Assembly: GCA_904420505.1 (NCBI GenBank)
Contig: CAJFVS010000016.1
Location: 1-38,307 of the forward strand
From: Candidatus Alloruminococcus vanvlietii
GTDB lineage: Bacteria > Bacillota > Clostridia > Oscillospirales > Ruminococcaceae
DNA length: 38,307 bases
Direction: 5' to 3'
In this document: positions 13,768-22,582 of the stretch, piece by piece
How the letters are laid out: every line of letters starts with the position of its first letter
Numbering within the stretch: position 1 is the stretch's first letter
Notes under the pieces: generated by a model
What the model was told of the DNA's origin: nothing
What the model saw: only the letters and a program-made list of their open reading frames with translations
The model's database searches: none
Translations under genes and position numbers: made by a program

Positions 13768-15227
13768 AAAATCGCTTCCTTTAGTTTGGTTTTATCGCAT
13801 TTGCCGTTGGCGTTCAGCGGCAGCGCTTGCAAAATATGGATGCGGCTTGGCCACATATACCGCGGCAGCAAAGGCGCCAACGCGTTTTGCAGTTGGTTTT
13901 CTGTGCAGCTTTGGCATAAAGTAACGGCTGCGGCCAAACGCATTACCGCGCCTTGCGCGTTGCACAAGGGCAAAACCACCGCGTGTTCCACCTGGGGCAG
14001 GCTTTGCAGGGCGTTTTCGATTTCCCCCAGCTCTATGCGATAGCCTTTGTATTTTATCTGCCCGTCTTTGCGGCCTTTGCAGAACAAATACCCATCCTGG
14101 TATTTGCCGATATCGCCCGTGCGGTAATAGGTTTGGCCCCCCTGGGTATAAAAGCCGCCCGGACCGCCGTTTAAATAGCCGCCGGCCACGCTTTTGCCCG
14201 AAAGCACAATTTCGCCCCAAGCGCCCTCCTGCACGGGGGCAAGGGCATCGTTTAGCACCTGCACGTCCACCGCATGGCGCCCAGCCCTGCCAATGGGCAA
14301 ACTTTCCAGCGCCAGCATTTGCGGGGTAATTTCCAAACCGGTTACGGCAACAGTGGCCTCGGTAGGGCCGTAAAGGTTTAGCAGATGGATGTTTTCAAAG
14401 CGGCTGAACAATTTTTCCACCACTTTTTTGGGCAGCGTTTCGCCGCAGAACAAAATGGTGTGCAGTTGCGGCAGCAGGGTTTTGCAAAAGGATTTGTCGC
14501 ACAAACATAGCTGCATAAACGTAGGGGTGCATACCATCAAAGAAGGGGAGCTTTCTTTTAGCAGCGCAAACAGGCGGATAAAATCGCTTTGTTGGGCGCG
14601 GGTAGCGCCTACCAGGGTGTTTTGCCCCAGCAGGGAAAGAAAAATATCCGCCATCGAAAGGTCAAACGAAAACAGCGCCTGGTTGAATACCACCTGCCGG
14701 CGGGTATGGCGCACCGTTGGAAAGCGCATAAGCCACTGCAGGAAATTTTCCAGGTTTTCGTGGGTGATGGCCACCCCTTTTGGCTGGCCGGTGGAACCGG
14801 ATGTAAACAGGATATACGCCGCTTGGCCGTGGGCTTGCGGCAGCGACCAGGGCCGGTTTTGCGAAAAGATTTCTTCCAGTTGGGCGTTTGTTAAAACCGC
14901 AAAACCCGGCATTTGCAGCGGTTCAACCGCCAAAAGCAGCCCGGCGCCGCTTTGCTTTAAAATGGTTTGTATGCGCGCTATGGGGTAGCTGCTGTCGCAC
15001 GGCACATAAGCGCGCTTGCAGATTAAACAAGCCAAAAACGCCACCAGCATATGGCTTTGCTTGTACCCGTATACCGCCACTGGGCTTTGCCCTTGGGCTT
15101 GCAGATACCCGGCCAAACGCGTGGCCTTTTGGTAAAGCGCGCCGTAGGTTAAGCGCTCGTTTTCGCAAACGTAAAACAACCGGCCGGGCGCATTTTGGCA
15201 GTTTTGCAAAATGGTTTCTACAAACAT
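13752..15227 (-). CDS. dltA: DltA-like D-alanine--carrier protein ligase (adenylation enzyme)
   Basis: A 491-residue ANL-superfamily adenylating enzyme that activates an amino acid as its AMP ester and loads it onto the carrier protein. Motifs in order: AYILFTSGSTGQPKG (P-loop, residues 138-151), LLNLYGPTEAT, YRTGDIGKY, and KGYRIELGEIE at the domain hinge. The catalytic Lys is in the C-terminal LPLNANGKCDK. Length and order match DltA rather than a full NRPS module. The ATG at 15227 follows GGGAGGAAA and overlaps the end of vanW by ten bases. D-alanine is the default substrate for this family, but without DltB/DltD and with vanW upstream the substrate should be treated as open. Confidence 0.9.
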   Translation of the reverse strand: MFVETILQNCQNAPGRLFYVCENERLTYGALYQKATRLAGYLQAQGQSPVAVYGYKQSHMLVAFLACLICKRAYVPCDSSYPIARIQTILKQSGAGLLLAVEPLQMPGFAVLTNAQLEEIFSQNRPWSLPQAHGQAAYILFTSGSTGQPKGVAITHENLENFLQWLMRFPTVRHTRRQVVFNQALFSFDLSMADIFLSLLGQNTLVGATRAQQSDFIRLFALLKESSPSLMVCTPTFMQLCLCDKSFCKTLLPQLHTILFCGETLPKKVVEKLFSRFENIHLLNLYGPTEATVAVTGLEITPQMLALESLPIGRAGRHAVDVQVLNDALAPVQEGAWGEIVLSGKSVAGGYLNGGPGGFYTQGGQTYYRTGDIGKYQDGYLFCKGRKDGQIKYKGYRIELGEIENALQSLPQVEHAVVLPLCNAQGAVMRLAAAVTLCQSCTENQLQNALAPLLPRYMWPSRIHILQALPLNANGKCDKTKLKEAILWKKP

Positions 15228-16060
15228 GGCGTTTCCTCCCGCAATTGTTCAGGCGGTATGAGGGCAGGGTCGTACATCACCTTGGAATGGTTGCTCAACA
15301 ACAATTCCTTGTTTAAAACCGCATTGCTTTGTTTATCAATGCAAAGGCGGTAAATTTGGCTTATGCGGAAATACTCCTCGCCCTCTTTGGCAAAGTGGTG
15401 GTTTTCTTCCACAATGCGGTAACGGTATGGAAAGGGCTTTTGCGAGCGCAGTTCGCCGTATAAATAGGTATCATCCAGCCAGATGCGCAGCTGTACAGGC
15501 TGGCCGGTGGTGTTTTGAAATTGATAATCCACATTTTTGTAAAACACCGATGTACCGGTGCCAAAAGGTACGCGGCGGCGGTCGTCGGGGAAAAGGGCAT
15601 CGGAATGGTGGTGGATTTCGGTGACGGTTAAAGGCGAATTGAGGACAAGCCAATGGATTAAATTGGCAAGCTGGCACAGCCCGCCGCCGGTATCGGCCCG
15701 GAAACTGCCGGTGGCGATGACCAGCCCGGGCAAATACCCCTTTTGCGCGGTGGGTTTGCCCACGCAGCGCCAATAAGAAAAGGTTTCCCCCGGGTTTATG
15801 ACCAGGCCGTCAATGGTTTGGGAGGCAATTTTTAGGTTTTGGATTTTGTTTTTTTGCAGCGTATCCTCCACCCCGTGGAGTTTGCGCATTAAAAGCGAAC
15901 AATGCCCTTTGACAATATTGGGAAAATTTTCATAGCAAAAAGCCTTGGCAAAGTGCTTATGGGCCAAAATATCGCGCATATCGCGCAAAAGGTATTCTTT
16001 TGCAACCGATATTTTATAACATACCGGCCCGCGCTGGCAAAACAGTTTGCGTTGTGCCAT
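15218..16060 (-). CDS. vanW: VanW-family protein, first gene of an operon with dltA-dltC
   Basis: A 280-residue VanW-domain protein. The domain is seen in NPGETFSYWRCVGKPTAQKG, the Gly-rich GGGLCQLANLIHWLVLNSPL block and the EIHHHSDALFPDDRRRVPFGTGTSVFY segment. VanW occurs in some vancomycin-resistance clusters and very widely outside them; its biochemical role is not established. Unlike many Clostridia members, this one shows no signal peptide or peptidoglycan-binding repeat, so it is probably cytoplasmic. The start ATG 16060 follows AAAGGGGGG; a longer in-frame extension lacks a ribosome site. Its stop overlaps dltA by ten bases, giving a tight three-gene unit that may act on a shared envelope or peptide substrate. 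Confidence 0.9.
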   Translation of the reverse strand: MAQRKLFCQRGPVCYKISVAKEYLLRDMRDILAHKHFAKAFCYENFPNIVKGHCSLLMRKLHGVEDTLQKNKIQNLKIASQTIDGLVINPGETFSYWRCVGKPTAQKGYLPGLVIATGSFRADTGGGLCQLANLIHWLVLNSPLTVTEIHHHSDALFPDDRRRVPFGTGTSVFYKNVDYQFQNTTGQPVQLRIWLDDTYLYGELRSQKPFPYRYRIVEENHHFAKEGEEYFRISQIYRLCIDKQSNAVLNKELLLSNHSKVMYDPALIPPEQLREETPCL

Positions 16061-16105
16061 TTTTATCCCCCCTTTGTGCTCCTTTATCATAATTCCATCA
16101 CAAAC

Positions 16106-16111
16106 ATTATA
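16106..16111 (-). promoter_or_regulatory. Extended -10 promoter of the vanW operon
   Basis: On the minus strand TGTTATAAT gives a perfect TATAAT with the upstream TG of an extended -10 box. The -35 region is weak. The start codon is about 45 bases further on. Confidence 0.6.
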
Positions 16112-16170
16112 ACATATTGCTGCGAAAAAATATTGGAAAATTGCAAATTTTGTAGCATTTGATAAATTGT

Positions 16171-16207
16171 GCCTAACAAAAAGCACCCTTTGCACAAAAG
16201 GGCGCTT
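16171..16207 (-). terminator. Hairpin terminator upstream of the vanW operon
   Basis: On the minus strand AAGCGCCCTTTT and AAAGGGTGCTT pair with one mismatch and are followed by TTTTTG. It is the second terminator after the membrane protein gene at 16463, about 250 bases beyond the first. Confidence 0.6.
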
Positions 16208-16433
16208 ATTCTGAAAGCATAAAATCCAAAAAGCCCTGCTTAAGGCCGGCACATGCCAGGACTACAAAAGCAGCGGGCAGGCCTGCAGGCAAAAGGGGAA
16301 GGGGCTTGCCGCTTTTTTGCTTAAATGGCCCATACCGCCCGCATGGCGGCGCAGGATTTAGCGGCAAAGCCGGCAAACTGCGCTTAAGCCGGGGCGGCAA
16401 ACCATATGCGGCAAGGGGCGCCACTGGGCAAAA
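16208..16433. other. Gene-free GC-rich stretch between two minus-strand terminators (island E)
   Basis: About 225 bases without a supportable gene, bounded on both sides by minus-strand terminators. It contains inverted pieces such as GCCGGC, CCTGCAGG and GGGGCGCC and could encode a structured transcript; no promoter is obvious. Confidence 0.35.
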
Positions 16434-16458
16434 GAAAAAGAGCTGCAAAAAACAGCTC
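16434..16458 (-). terminator. Intrinsic terminator of the small membrane protein gene
   Basis: On the minus strand AAGAGCTG and CAGCTCTT form a perfect stem followed by TTTCTTTT, five bases after the gene. Confidence 0.85.
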
Positions 16459-16462
16459 TTGC

Positions 16463-16975
16463 TTACGTATTGGGGGTTGAGGGCAACAGGGATTGCGTTT
16501 GTTTGGCGCGCCGGTATTTTACAAAATTGGAAAGAAACCACAACGCAAACAACAGGCCAACCCTTATAAAAATGTTCCATAAAGGGAAAAAATAATCGTA
16601 TTGGCAGGCAGTATCCAGCAGGGAAAAGGGGATTGTGCAAACCAAAACAGCTGCAATGGTGATCCCTAAGGCGCAAAACAAACGGGAAAATGGAACATGG
16701 GGATGGTTTTTATCAAACAAATGCAGCCAAAAAAGCCCCGCCCAGGTAAAAACCGCCAGACAAACGCTGCAAACAAGCTGTGTTGCTTGCCGCAGAGAGG
16801 CGCGCGCCAAAAAAACTTCGTGGTTTTGGCTGCCGGTGCGGGTTGCCTGCGCAAACGGCAGAAGCTGGTTGGTAAAAAACAGCATGCATGCCTGCACCAA
16901 TATACCGGTTAACAACACGGCCACCAAAATAACGCCGGTAATTTTATAGCGTTTGTTTATTTTGTGTTTTTCCAT
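16463..16975 (-). CDS. Hypothetical four-helix membrane protein
   Basis: A 170-residue protein with a short basic start (EKHKINKRYK) and four hydrophobic helices: ITGVILVAVLLTGILVQACM, LVCSVCLAVFTWAGLFWL, LGITIAAVLVCTIPFSLL and IFIRVGLLFALWFLSNFV. The C-terminal tail is Gln/Ser-rich and cytoplasmic. The Met at 16975 is chosen because it begins the typical basic pre-helix segment; the ribosome site (AGGTGG) is weak, and a longer in-frame extension looks unlike protein. It resembles the DUF2975-type small membrane proteins in layout, but I see no decisive motif. No partner gene adjoins it. Function unknown. Confidence 0.75.
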   Translation of the reverse strand: MEKHKINKRYKITGVILVAVLLTGILVQACMLFFTNQLLPFAQATRTGSQNHEVFLARASLRQATQLVCSVCLAVFTWAGLFWLHLFDKNHPHVPFSRLFCALGITIAAVLVCTIPFSLLDTACQYDYFFPLWNIFIRVGLLFALWFLSNFVKYRRAKQTQSLLPSTPNT

Positions 16976-17142
16976 GGGCCCACCTGCTTTCCATATGTTT
17001 GGCAATTGCGCATGCGCAGCAGCGATAGGAAAATGTTGTAGTCCACCTGCTTTTATTTTACCAGGTATTTGAAAATATGCAAGCGGGCGCATGTGGCTTA
17101 TACTGGCGCAAGCCGTGTACCTTTCAGGCGCGGTGCGGCCGT

Positions 17143-18440
17143 TTACCGTTTTAAGTTGCCTGTGGCGGGGTTTTCCAAAAGCGTCCCGTCCTGCGCAAAA
17201 CGCGAACCGTGGCAGGGGCAGTCCCAGGTGTGTTCATGCGGGTTCCATTTCAGTGCGCAGCCCATATGCGGGCAGCGCTTGGCGCTGGGGGTTACCAAGC
17301 TTATAACCGCTTGGGCGGCATTGACGGCCAGTTGCGGGCGCAGTATGCTTCTGGAGGGGGAAAACACCGGTGCATATGGGTTGGTTTTTTCCTGTACCAA
17401 GTCGCACAGCAGCTTAGCGGCAACCATAGAGGATGTCATGCCCCATTTGCCAAACCCGGTGGCAACGTATAAATGGCGGGTGCTTGCCGAATAAGGCCCG
17501 ATATAAGCGATACCGTCCAAGGTCATACAGTCTTGGGCGGCCCAATGGTACCGTTGCTGCGCATGGGGGTACGCTTGTTTTGCAAAGGCATCCAGCTGCT
17601 GCCAGGCGCCGCTTTTTTGCCGGTGCGGTGGTCTGCCCCGCCTAAAAGCAGCAGATTTTGATAATTGCGAAAAGACATCCCGTTTCCCGCTTCGTCCACA
17701 TACATCCCATTTACATCCGCAGCGTTTTCAAATGCCGCCACATACGACCGGCGCTGGTACATTTTTAAAAAATAGCTGCCATGCTTGTTTAAAAATGGGA
17801 AATGCGTAGCGACAATGATTTTTTTGGCAGTGATGGTTGCATGGCCGGTTAACGCTTTGGTGCCGGTAAGCTGTTTGACGGGGGTGTGTTCGTAAATGGC
17901 AAGCCCTTTGCAAAGGGCATATGCAAATTTTAATGGATGAAACTGCGCTTGGTTTGCAAATTTTACAGCGCCGGCTGTGGCAAAAGGCAAGGGGAGGTTT
18001 TGGGCAAACGAGGCGTGAAAACCCAGTTTTTCCAATGCCAGCAGTTCGTTTTCAATTTTTTGGCGGTTGTTCAGCGTGTAGACATAGGCGTCTTTTTCTT
18101 CAAAATCGCAGTCGATATTCCGGCACAATGCGCGGTATTGTTCCAACGCCGTTTGGTGCGCTTTTAAATACAGCGCGGCTTTTTCCAAGCCAAAACGCCG
18201 GATAAGCGTATGGTAAATTAGCCCGTGCTGAAAGGTGATTTTGGCGGTGGTGTTTTGGGTGGTTTTGCCGCAGATGGTTTGCGCTTCTGCCAGCACATAG
18301 GGCACGCCTGCCTGCTGGAGCATATATGCGCATAAAATGCCGGCCATGCCGCCGCCGATGATAAGCACGCCGGTTTGGATGTCGTGGTTTAAGCTTTCAA
18401 AAGCAGGACGGTTGGCTGTTTGTTCCCATAACGCTTGCAT
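17143..18440 (-). pseudogene. FAD-dependent oxidoreductase with C-terminal Rieske domain, broken by a one-base deletion
   Basis: Two reading frames together encode one protein like Bacillus YhfW: an N-terminal DAO fold (GVLIIGGGMAGILCAYMLQQ near residue 30), then after a frame change the conserved MTLDGIAYIGPYS segment and a Rieske [2Fe-2S] domain with CPHMGC and CPCHGS ligands. The break lies in a run of six A (plus-strand T 17613-17618). Adding one A restores SGAWQQLDAFAKQAYPHAQQ and joins the halves in frame through the expected sequence. The phase does not fit a -1 slippery site, so this is a mutation or a sequencing error rather than programmed shifting. The start ATG 18440 follows GGAGGAACC. 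If the base is missing in the genome, the truncated product lacks the Rieske domain. Confidence 0.88.
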
Positions 18441-18663
18441 GGTGGTTCCTCCGCAAAAATATTTACCTATAGGGTGCGCTTTGCTGCGCATACTTATGCA
18501 AAAAAGGCGCGATGCCCCAAAAAGCGTTTGGCGGCGAATAGGGAAACTGCCGGTTTACAGGCGATGCGATTAAGCGGGGAAAGCGCCCCCATAACGCTGG
18601 AGAGACGGGTATGCTTTGCATTTAAACGCGGCATTGCCAAAATAAGTGCCCTTAAATGATAAT
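18441..18663. other. Intergenic region between degV and the FAD/Rieske gene
   Basis: No gene seen. It should hold the promoter of the FAD/Rieske gene on the minus strand (a TTGCAT / TATAGG-like pair near 18470-18510), but no box is convincing. Confidence 0.3.
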
Positions 18664-18702
18664 AAAAGCGGGCACCTGTTTCTAGCAGACGCCCGCTTTT
18701 TT
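18664..18702 (-). terminator. Terminator of degV
   Basis: AAAAGCGGGC and GCCCGCTTTT pair perfectly with a 17-base loop and are flanked by T-rich tracts in both directions, 14 bases after the degV stop. Confidence 0.85.
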
Positions 18703-18715
18703 ATATAACCAATTT

Positions 18716-19585
18716 TTACAAATAACGATCAATTTTTTGGGAACAGGCAATTGCCAAAGCGCCCGGCCCAATATGGCAGGATACGCTCAGGGAAAGGGGG
18801 TCCCGATAGGCGACTTTCATTCCCAGTTCCTCTTCAATCATCTTTTCAAAATCAACAGCCGCCGTTTCGTTGTGGGTGTGCGCCACATAAACCCGGACTT
18901 GCCCTCTGCCGCCAAAGCGCTCTTCAATGTCCTTGCGCATGGCTTTTATCATTGTGGCCCTGGCTTGTTTTTCGTTTCTTGCCTTTGCAAAAGCATCCAG
19001 TTTTTCCCCTTGGATTTGCAGCACAGGTTTCATTTGCAGCACCGTGGCGATTGCAGCGGCGGCAGGGGTTACCCGCCCGCCTTTTTTTAGATACTTGAGC
19101 GTATCCAGCATAATATAAATGCTGGATTCCAGCTTCACTTCTTCCAAAATCTCTTTGATTTCAGCGGCGGATTTTCCAGCGGCCACCAACTCCAAAGCAT
19201 CCATAACCGATTGCCGCTGGGTAACGGAAATCCGTTGGTTGTTTACAACGGCAACCCGGCCGTCGTAATCTTCCGCCAGTGTTTTTGCCGTTGCACAGGA
19301 ACCGGATAAGCCGCTTGACATAGGGATATGTACCAGTTCGTCGTATTCTTTCAAAATGTTGTCCCAAAGGTCAAGAATTGCCCCAACCATTGGCTGGGAA
19401 GTGGATATCTCCGCTTGGGTTTTCAGTTTTTGGTAAAAATCTGCTTGCGAAAGATTGATATCCTCATAAAATGTTTCGCCATTGATAATAAACGGCATGG
19501 GGAGGACAAAAACGCCAAGCTGTTTGGCCATCTGCTGTGTGATACCACTGTTGCTGTCGGTTACTACCGCAATTCGCTTTGACAT
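18716..19585 (-). CDS. DegV family fatty-acid-binding protein
   Basis: A 289-residue DegV protein, equivalent to the FakB subunit that presents fatty acids to the kinase FakA for phosphorylation in Gram-positive bacteria. Features: the opening IAVVTDSNSGI, the ligand-binding Thr/Ser in ISTSQP (about residue 60), MSSGLSGSCATA (about 92), the LKYLKKGGRVTPAAA segment, and the C-terminal HIGPGALAIA that contacts the carboxylate. Length is normal for the family. No fakA/dak2 gene adjoins it, as is common for extra FakB copies. It is a single-gene unit ending at a strong terminator. GAGGAA is the nearest ribosome site and is somewhat far from the ATG. Confidence 0.95.
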   Translation of the reverse strand: MSKRIAVVTDSNSGITQQMAKQLGVFVLPMPFIINGETFYEDINLSQADFYQKLKTQAEISTSQPMVGAILDLWDNILKEYDELVHIPMSSGLSGSCATAKTLAEDYDGRVAVVNNQRISVTQRQSVMDALELVAAGKSAAEIKEILEEVKLESSIYIMLDTLKYLKKGGRVTPAAAAIATVLQMKPVLQIQGEKLDAFAKARNEKQARATMIKAMRKDIEERFGGRGQVRVYVAHTHNETAAVDFEKMIEEELGMKVAYRDPLSLSVSCHIGPGALAIACSQKIDRYL

Positions 19586-19942
19586 AGATGAGCACCATTC
19601 CTCTTCTTTTTACAGATTTTATTTTTTAAGGGAGCCCATAAGGAAAATAACCGCCTGTTGGCATAATCCAAACGCCCGGCTAGAACTACGCCAGGTGATG
19701 GCGCACCGGGTGGTCAAGCCCGTGTGCCGGGGTGGGATTTGTTGGTCGATTATGGAATCCGCTTTGCAGTTTCAGGCGCCCTTTGGCTGGGGAAAACGGG
19801 GAATAGAAAAAGCCGCGGCCTCATTGCTGCCTTTTGGGAGGCATCAAAAACAAATAAATATTAGGGGGTTGCATTCGCAATGCGTTGTCTGACTGCTATG
19901 AAGAAATAGATACCTACTAAAAAACGTAAGAAAGAGCCTAAT
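19586..19942. other. Gene-free intergenic stretch between degV and tRNA-Ser
   Basis: About 350 bases with no supportable gene. A plus-strand open frame here has no ribosome site or family resemblance. The degV promoter must lie in the first part. A short GCATT/AATGC hairpin is near 19870. Nothing else is recognised. Confidence 0.35.
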
Positions 19943-19982
19943 AAAAAACTGAGTCCGGAACGCCAATTGCGTCCAGACTCAG
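19943..19982 (-). terminator. Terminator of tRNA-Ser
   Basis: On the minus strand CTGAGTC-GGACGC and GCGT-CC-GACTCAG pair around AATTG and are followed by TTTTTTATT, directly after the tRNA 3' end. Confidence 0.9.
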
Positions 19983-19983
19983 C

Positions 19984-20071
<88 letters not shown>

Positions 20072-20168
20072 AAAACCGCCCTTTTGCGACGAAAGCTATC
20101 ATAACACAATTGCACCGCATCGTCAAGGCGATACGGTGCAATTTGCATGTATTGGAAGGAAAACCCAT

Positions 20169-22136
20169 TTATTGCCGTGTGCGGTAGCCAAAAATGCTCA
20201 TAGCAATGATGACGCAGATAATGGTTACGCCAACGTCGGCGAAAATGGCAAGGCCCATCGAAGCCGCCCCAAATACGCCCAACACCAACACGGCGATTTT
20301 GATAAAAATGGAGAAAACAATGTTAAAGCGCGCAATGCCCACCGTGCGTTTGGAAATTTTTACCGCATCGGTCAAAGGGGCCAAACTGCCCGAAACCAAA
20401 ACCGCATCGGAAGCTTCAATGGCAGCGGCAGAACCCAGCCCCATGGAAATGCCCACGTCCGCGCTGGCAATCACAGGGGAATCGTTGATGCCGTCGCCGA
20501 TGAAAGCCGTGGGCGAATAGGATTTGGAAAGCTCTTGGAACAGCGCCAGCTTGTGTTCGGGCAAAAGCTGGGCGTGGTAATCATCAATGCTGCAGGCCTG
20601 TGCCGCCAAGCGTGCGCTTTCTTCGTTGTCACCGGTAAGCATTACCATTTTTTCCACCCCCAGCGCATATAGGCTTCGGATGGTTTTTTGAGCGTCCGGC
20701 TTTACGGTATCGGCCAGCACGCAATATGCCAAAACCTGCTGGTTTTTGGCCAGATACACATTGGCAAAGGGCAAGCCCTGGGTATCAATGCCGTTTTGGG
20801 CAAGCAGCCGCGCGCTGCCGCACAGGTAAGTATCCTGGCCTTTTGTGCCTTTCATGCCGCAGCCCACCACTTCTTCCACATGGTCCATGGCAATATCCGC
20901 CACGCCTTGTTCTTTGCAAAAAGCGGCGACTGTAGTGGCGGAAGGATGGGTTGACTGCGACAATATGGCCTTGTAATAAGGCAGATGGTTTTCAATGGGT
21001 TCGCCGTTGAGCGAATCGATGGAAGAAACGGTGAGCTTGCCGCTGGTTAAAGTGCCGGTTTTGTCAAACGCAATGAGCTTGACATTTGCCAGCTTTTCGA
21101 TATAGGGCGAGCCTTTGACAAGCACGCCGTGCTTAGAGCAAGCGCCGATACCGGAGAAAAAGGCCATCGGGATGGAAATGACCAGCGCGCATGGGCAGGC
21201 GGACACCAAAAATACCAGCGCGCGCATAATCCAGGTGTTCCAATCGCCAAGGCCCAGCAAAGGCGGCAGCACCGCTACCAGCAGGGCGCATACAATCACC
21301 AAAGGGGTGTAAATGCGGGCAAAGCGGGTGATAAACGCTTCGGTGGTTCCCTTTTGGCTGCGGGCCTGTTCCACCATGCGCACCACTTTTGCCGCCGCCG
21401 AATCGCCGGCCAAGCTGGTGGCCTGGCAGATAAGGGCGTTTTTTTGGTTGATATAGCCGGACAAAAGGGTGTCGTTGGGCATGGCTTCTACCGGCACGCT
21501 TTCGCCGGTAAGGGCGGAGGTATCCATCATAGAAGAGCCCGAAAGCACTTTGCAGTCCAGCGGTACGCGTTCAAAGGGACGCACCACAATGGTATCGCCC
21601 ACCTGGATGGTATCGGCTTTCACCGTTACAATTTCGCCGTTTGGCTTTTGCAAATTGGCTTCATCCGGGCAGATGGCCATCAAATCCTGGATGTTTTTCT
21701 GCGAGCGGTTGGCTGCAAAATTTTCAAACTGCAGCCCCAGGCAGAACAAAATGGTCACCAGCGCCCCTTCAAAGGGTTCGTTGATGGCAAAAGCGGCGAT
21801 GACCGCGATGCTCATCAAGGTTTCTTCGTCAAAATGCAGGGTAAACAGCCCTTTTATGCCGCAAACCAGCACTTCCCAGCCCATAATAAGGGTGCTGGCC
21901 GCGTAAAAGCACAGGGAAAGCACCCATTGGATATCGCTGGTTAAAAAGCCGCCGATGCATAAGGCCACGCTTGCCAATACCCGCAGCGGCATCCACTTGG
22001 AGGAAGCGTGTGAATGGCTGTGTTCGTGGTTGTGTTCATGGGTGTGTTCGTGTTGTTGCCCGTGTTCGTGGGTGTGGTGCTGCTGGCTGCAGCATGGGCA
22101 GCCCATGCCGCACTGCGCATTGGATTTGCTCATCAT
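20169..22136 (-). CDS. cadA: Heavy-metal P1B-type efflux ATPase with His-rich N terminus (Cd/Zn/Pb type)
   Basis: A 655-residue metal pump. Instead of a folded HMA domain the N terminus is a short metal-binding tail: Cys-rich CGMGCPCC (residues 9-16), then about 25 residues of alternating His and Glu/Gln. Membrane helices follow, then actuator TGES (210-213), the P1B metal site SACPCAL (CPC 314-316), DKTGT (358-362) and FIGDGINDSPVIASADVGISMG. CPC with a His-rich tail suits Zn2+/Cd2+/Pb2+ export. It starts with ATG ATG overlapping the TGA of the upstream ArsR-type gene by four bases, so the two are co-translated and the pump should be induced by the metal sensed by that repressor. Confidence 0.93.
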   Translation of the reverse strand: MMSKSNAQCGMGCPCCSQQHHTHEHGQQHEHTHEHNHEHSHSHASSKWMPLRVLASVALCIGGFLTSDIQWVLSLCFYAASTLIMGWEVLVCGIKGLFTLHFDEETLMSIAVIAAFAINEPFEGALVTILFCLGLQFENFAANRSQKNIQDLMAICPDEANLQKPNGEIVTVKADTIQVGDTIVVRPFERVPLDCKVLSGSSMMDTSALTGESVPVEAMPNDTLLSGYINQKNALICQATSLAGDSAAAKVVRMVEQARSQKGTTEAFITRFARIYTPLVIVCALLVAVLPPLLGLGDWNTWIMRALVFLVSACPCALVISIPMAFFSGIGACSKHGVLVKGSPYIEKLANVKLIAFDKTGTLTSGKLTVSSIDSLNGEPIENHLPYYKAILSQSTHPSATTVAAFCKEQGVADIAMDHVEEVVGCGMKGTKGQDTYLCGSARLLAQNGIDTQGLPFANVYLAKNQQVLAYCVLADTVKPDAQKTIRSLYALGVEKMVMLTGDNEESARLAAQACSIDDYHAQLLPEHKLALFQELSKSYSPTAFIGDGINDSPVIASADVGISMGLGSAAAIEASDAVLVSGSLAPLTDAVKISKRTVGIARFNIVFSIFIKIAVLVLGVFGAASMGLAIFADVGVTIICVIIAMSIFGYRTRQ

Positions 22137-22501
22137 TTATTCCTCTCTTCCATAACATGTTCAATGCCCTGGGAAACAATGGCGTTAATATGGTCGTCAT
22201 CCAGCGAATAAAACGCACTGCGCCCGCGCCTGCGCACGCGGATAAGCCGCGCGGCCTTTAACAGGCGCAGCTGGTGGGAAATGGCCGACTGGCCCATATT
22301 CAAAAACTGGGCCAAATCGCACACGCACATTTCGCCCACGTACAGCGCGCAGATGATGCGGATGCGGGTATGGTCGCCAAACAGCTTGAACAGTTCGGCC
22401 ACTTCAAATAAGGTATCCGAATCGGGCATGTTGTTTTGCGCCTGGTGTATTTGCTCGGGATGGATTCGGTGTTCTTTGCACAACAGGTTTTTGTCATCCA
22501 T
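22133..22501 (-). CDS. ArsR/SmtB-family metal-sensing repressor (CadC/CzrA type)
   Basis: A 122-residue winged-helix repressor. ELFKLFGDHTRIRIICALYVGEMCVCDLAQFLNMGQ is the conserved core; the CVC pair sits in the alpha-3N/ELCVCDLA region used by CadC-like sensors for thiolate metals. SAISHQLRLLKAARLIRVRRRG is the recognition helix and wing. The C-terminal helix has Asp/His and His/Glu pairs (DDDHINAIVSQGIEHVMEE) like the alpha-5 zinc site of SmtB/CzrA, so both site types may be present. It is the first gene of an operon with the metal ATPase, behind a promoter whose start overlaps a classical ArsR-type inverted repeat. AGGAGG-like sequence precedes the ATG. Confidence 0.93.
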   Translation of the reverse strand: MDDKNLLCKEHRIHPEQIHQAQNNMPDSDTLFEVAELFKLFGDHTRIRIICALYVGEMCVCDLAQFLNMGQSAISHQLRLLKAARLIRVRRRGRSAFYSLDDDHINAIVSQGIEHVMEERNK

Positions 22502-22551
22502 AGGGGGAACCTCCTGTTTTTTGTATCGATCAATGTTAGATCCAGTTTACA

Positions 22552-22575
22552 ATATATGAACATATATTCATATAT
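22552..22575. promoter_or_regulatory. ArsR/SmtB-type operator of the metal-efflux operon
   Basis: An imperfect inverted repeat in which ATATATGAA and TTCATATAT are separated by CATATA, matching the TGAACA-N2-TGTTCA-type 12-2-12 sites of this family. It lies just downstream of the -10 box. Confidence 0.82.
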
Positions 22576-22582
22576 TGATTTT

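Noticed and set aside
17605..17625. Programmed -1 frameshifting in the FAD/Rieske gene
   Set aside because: The A6 run is in phase GGC-AAA-AAA-GCG, not the A-AAA-AAG phase of a -1 slippery site, and no downstream stimulatory structure is evident.
21129..21944. A 271-residue plus-strand open frame inside the metal ATPase gene
   Set aside because: His/Gly/Ala-rich shadow of the ATPase coding strand, with no ribosome site and no domain.
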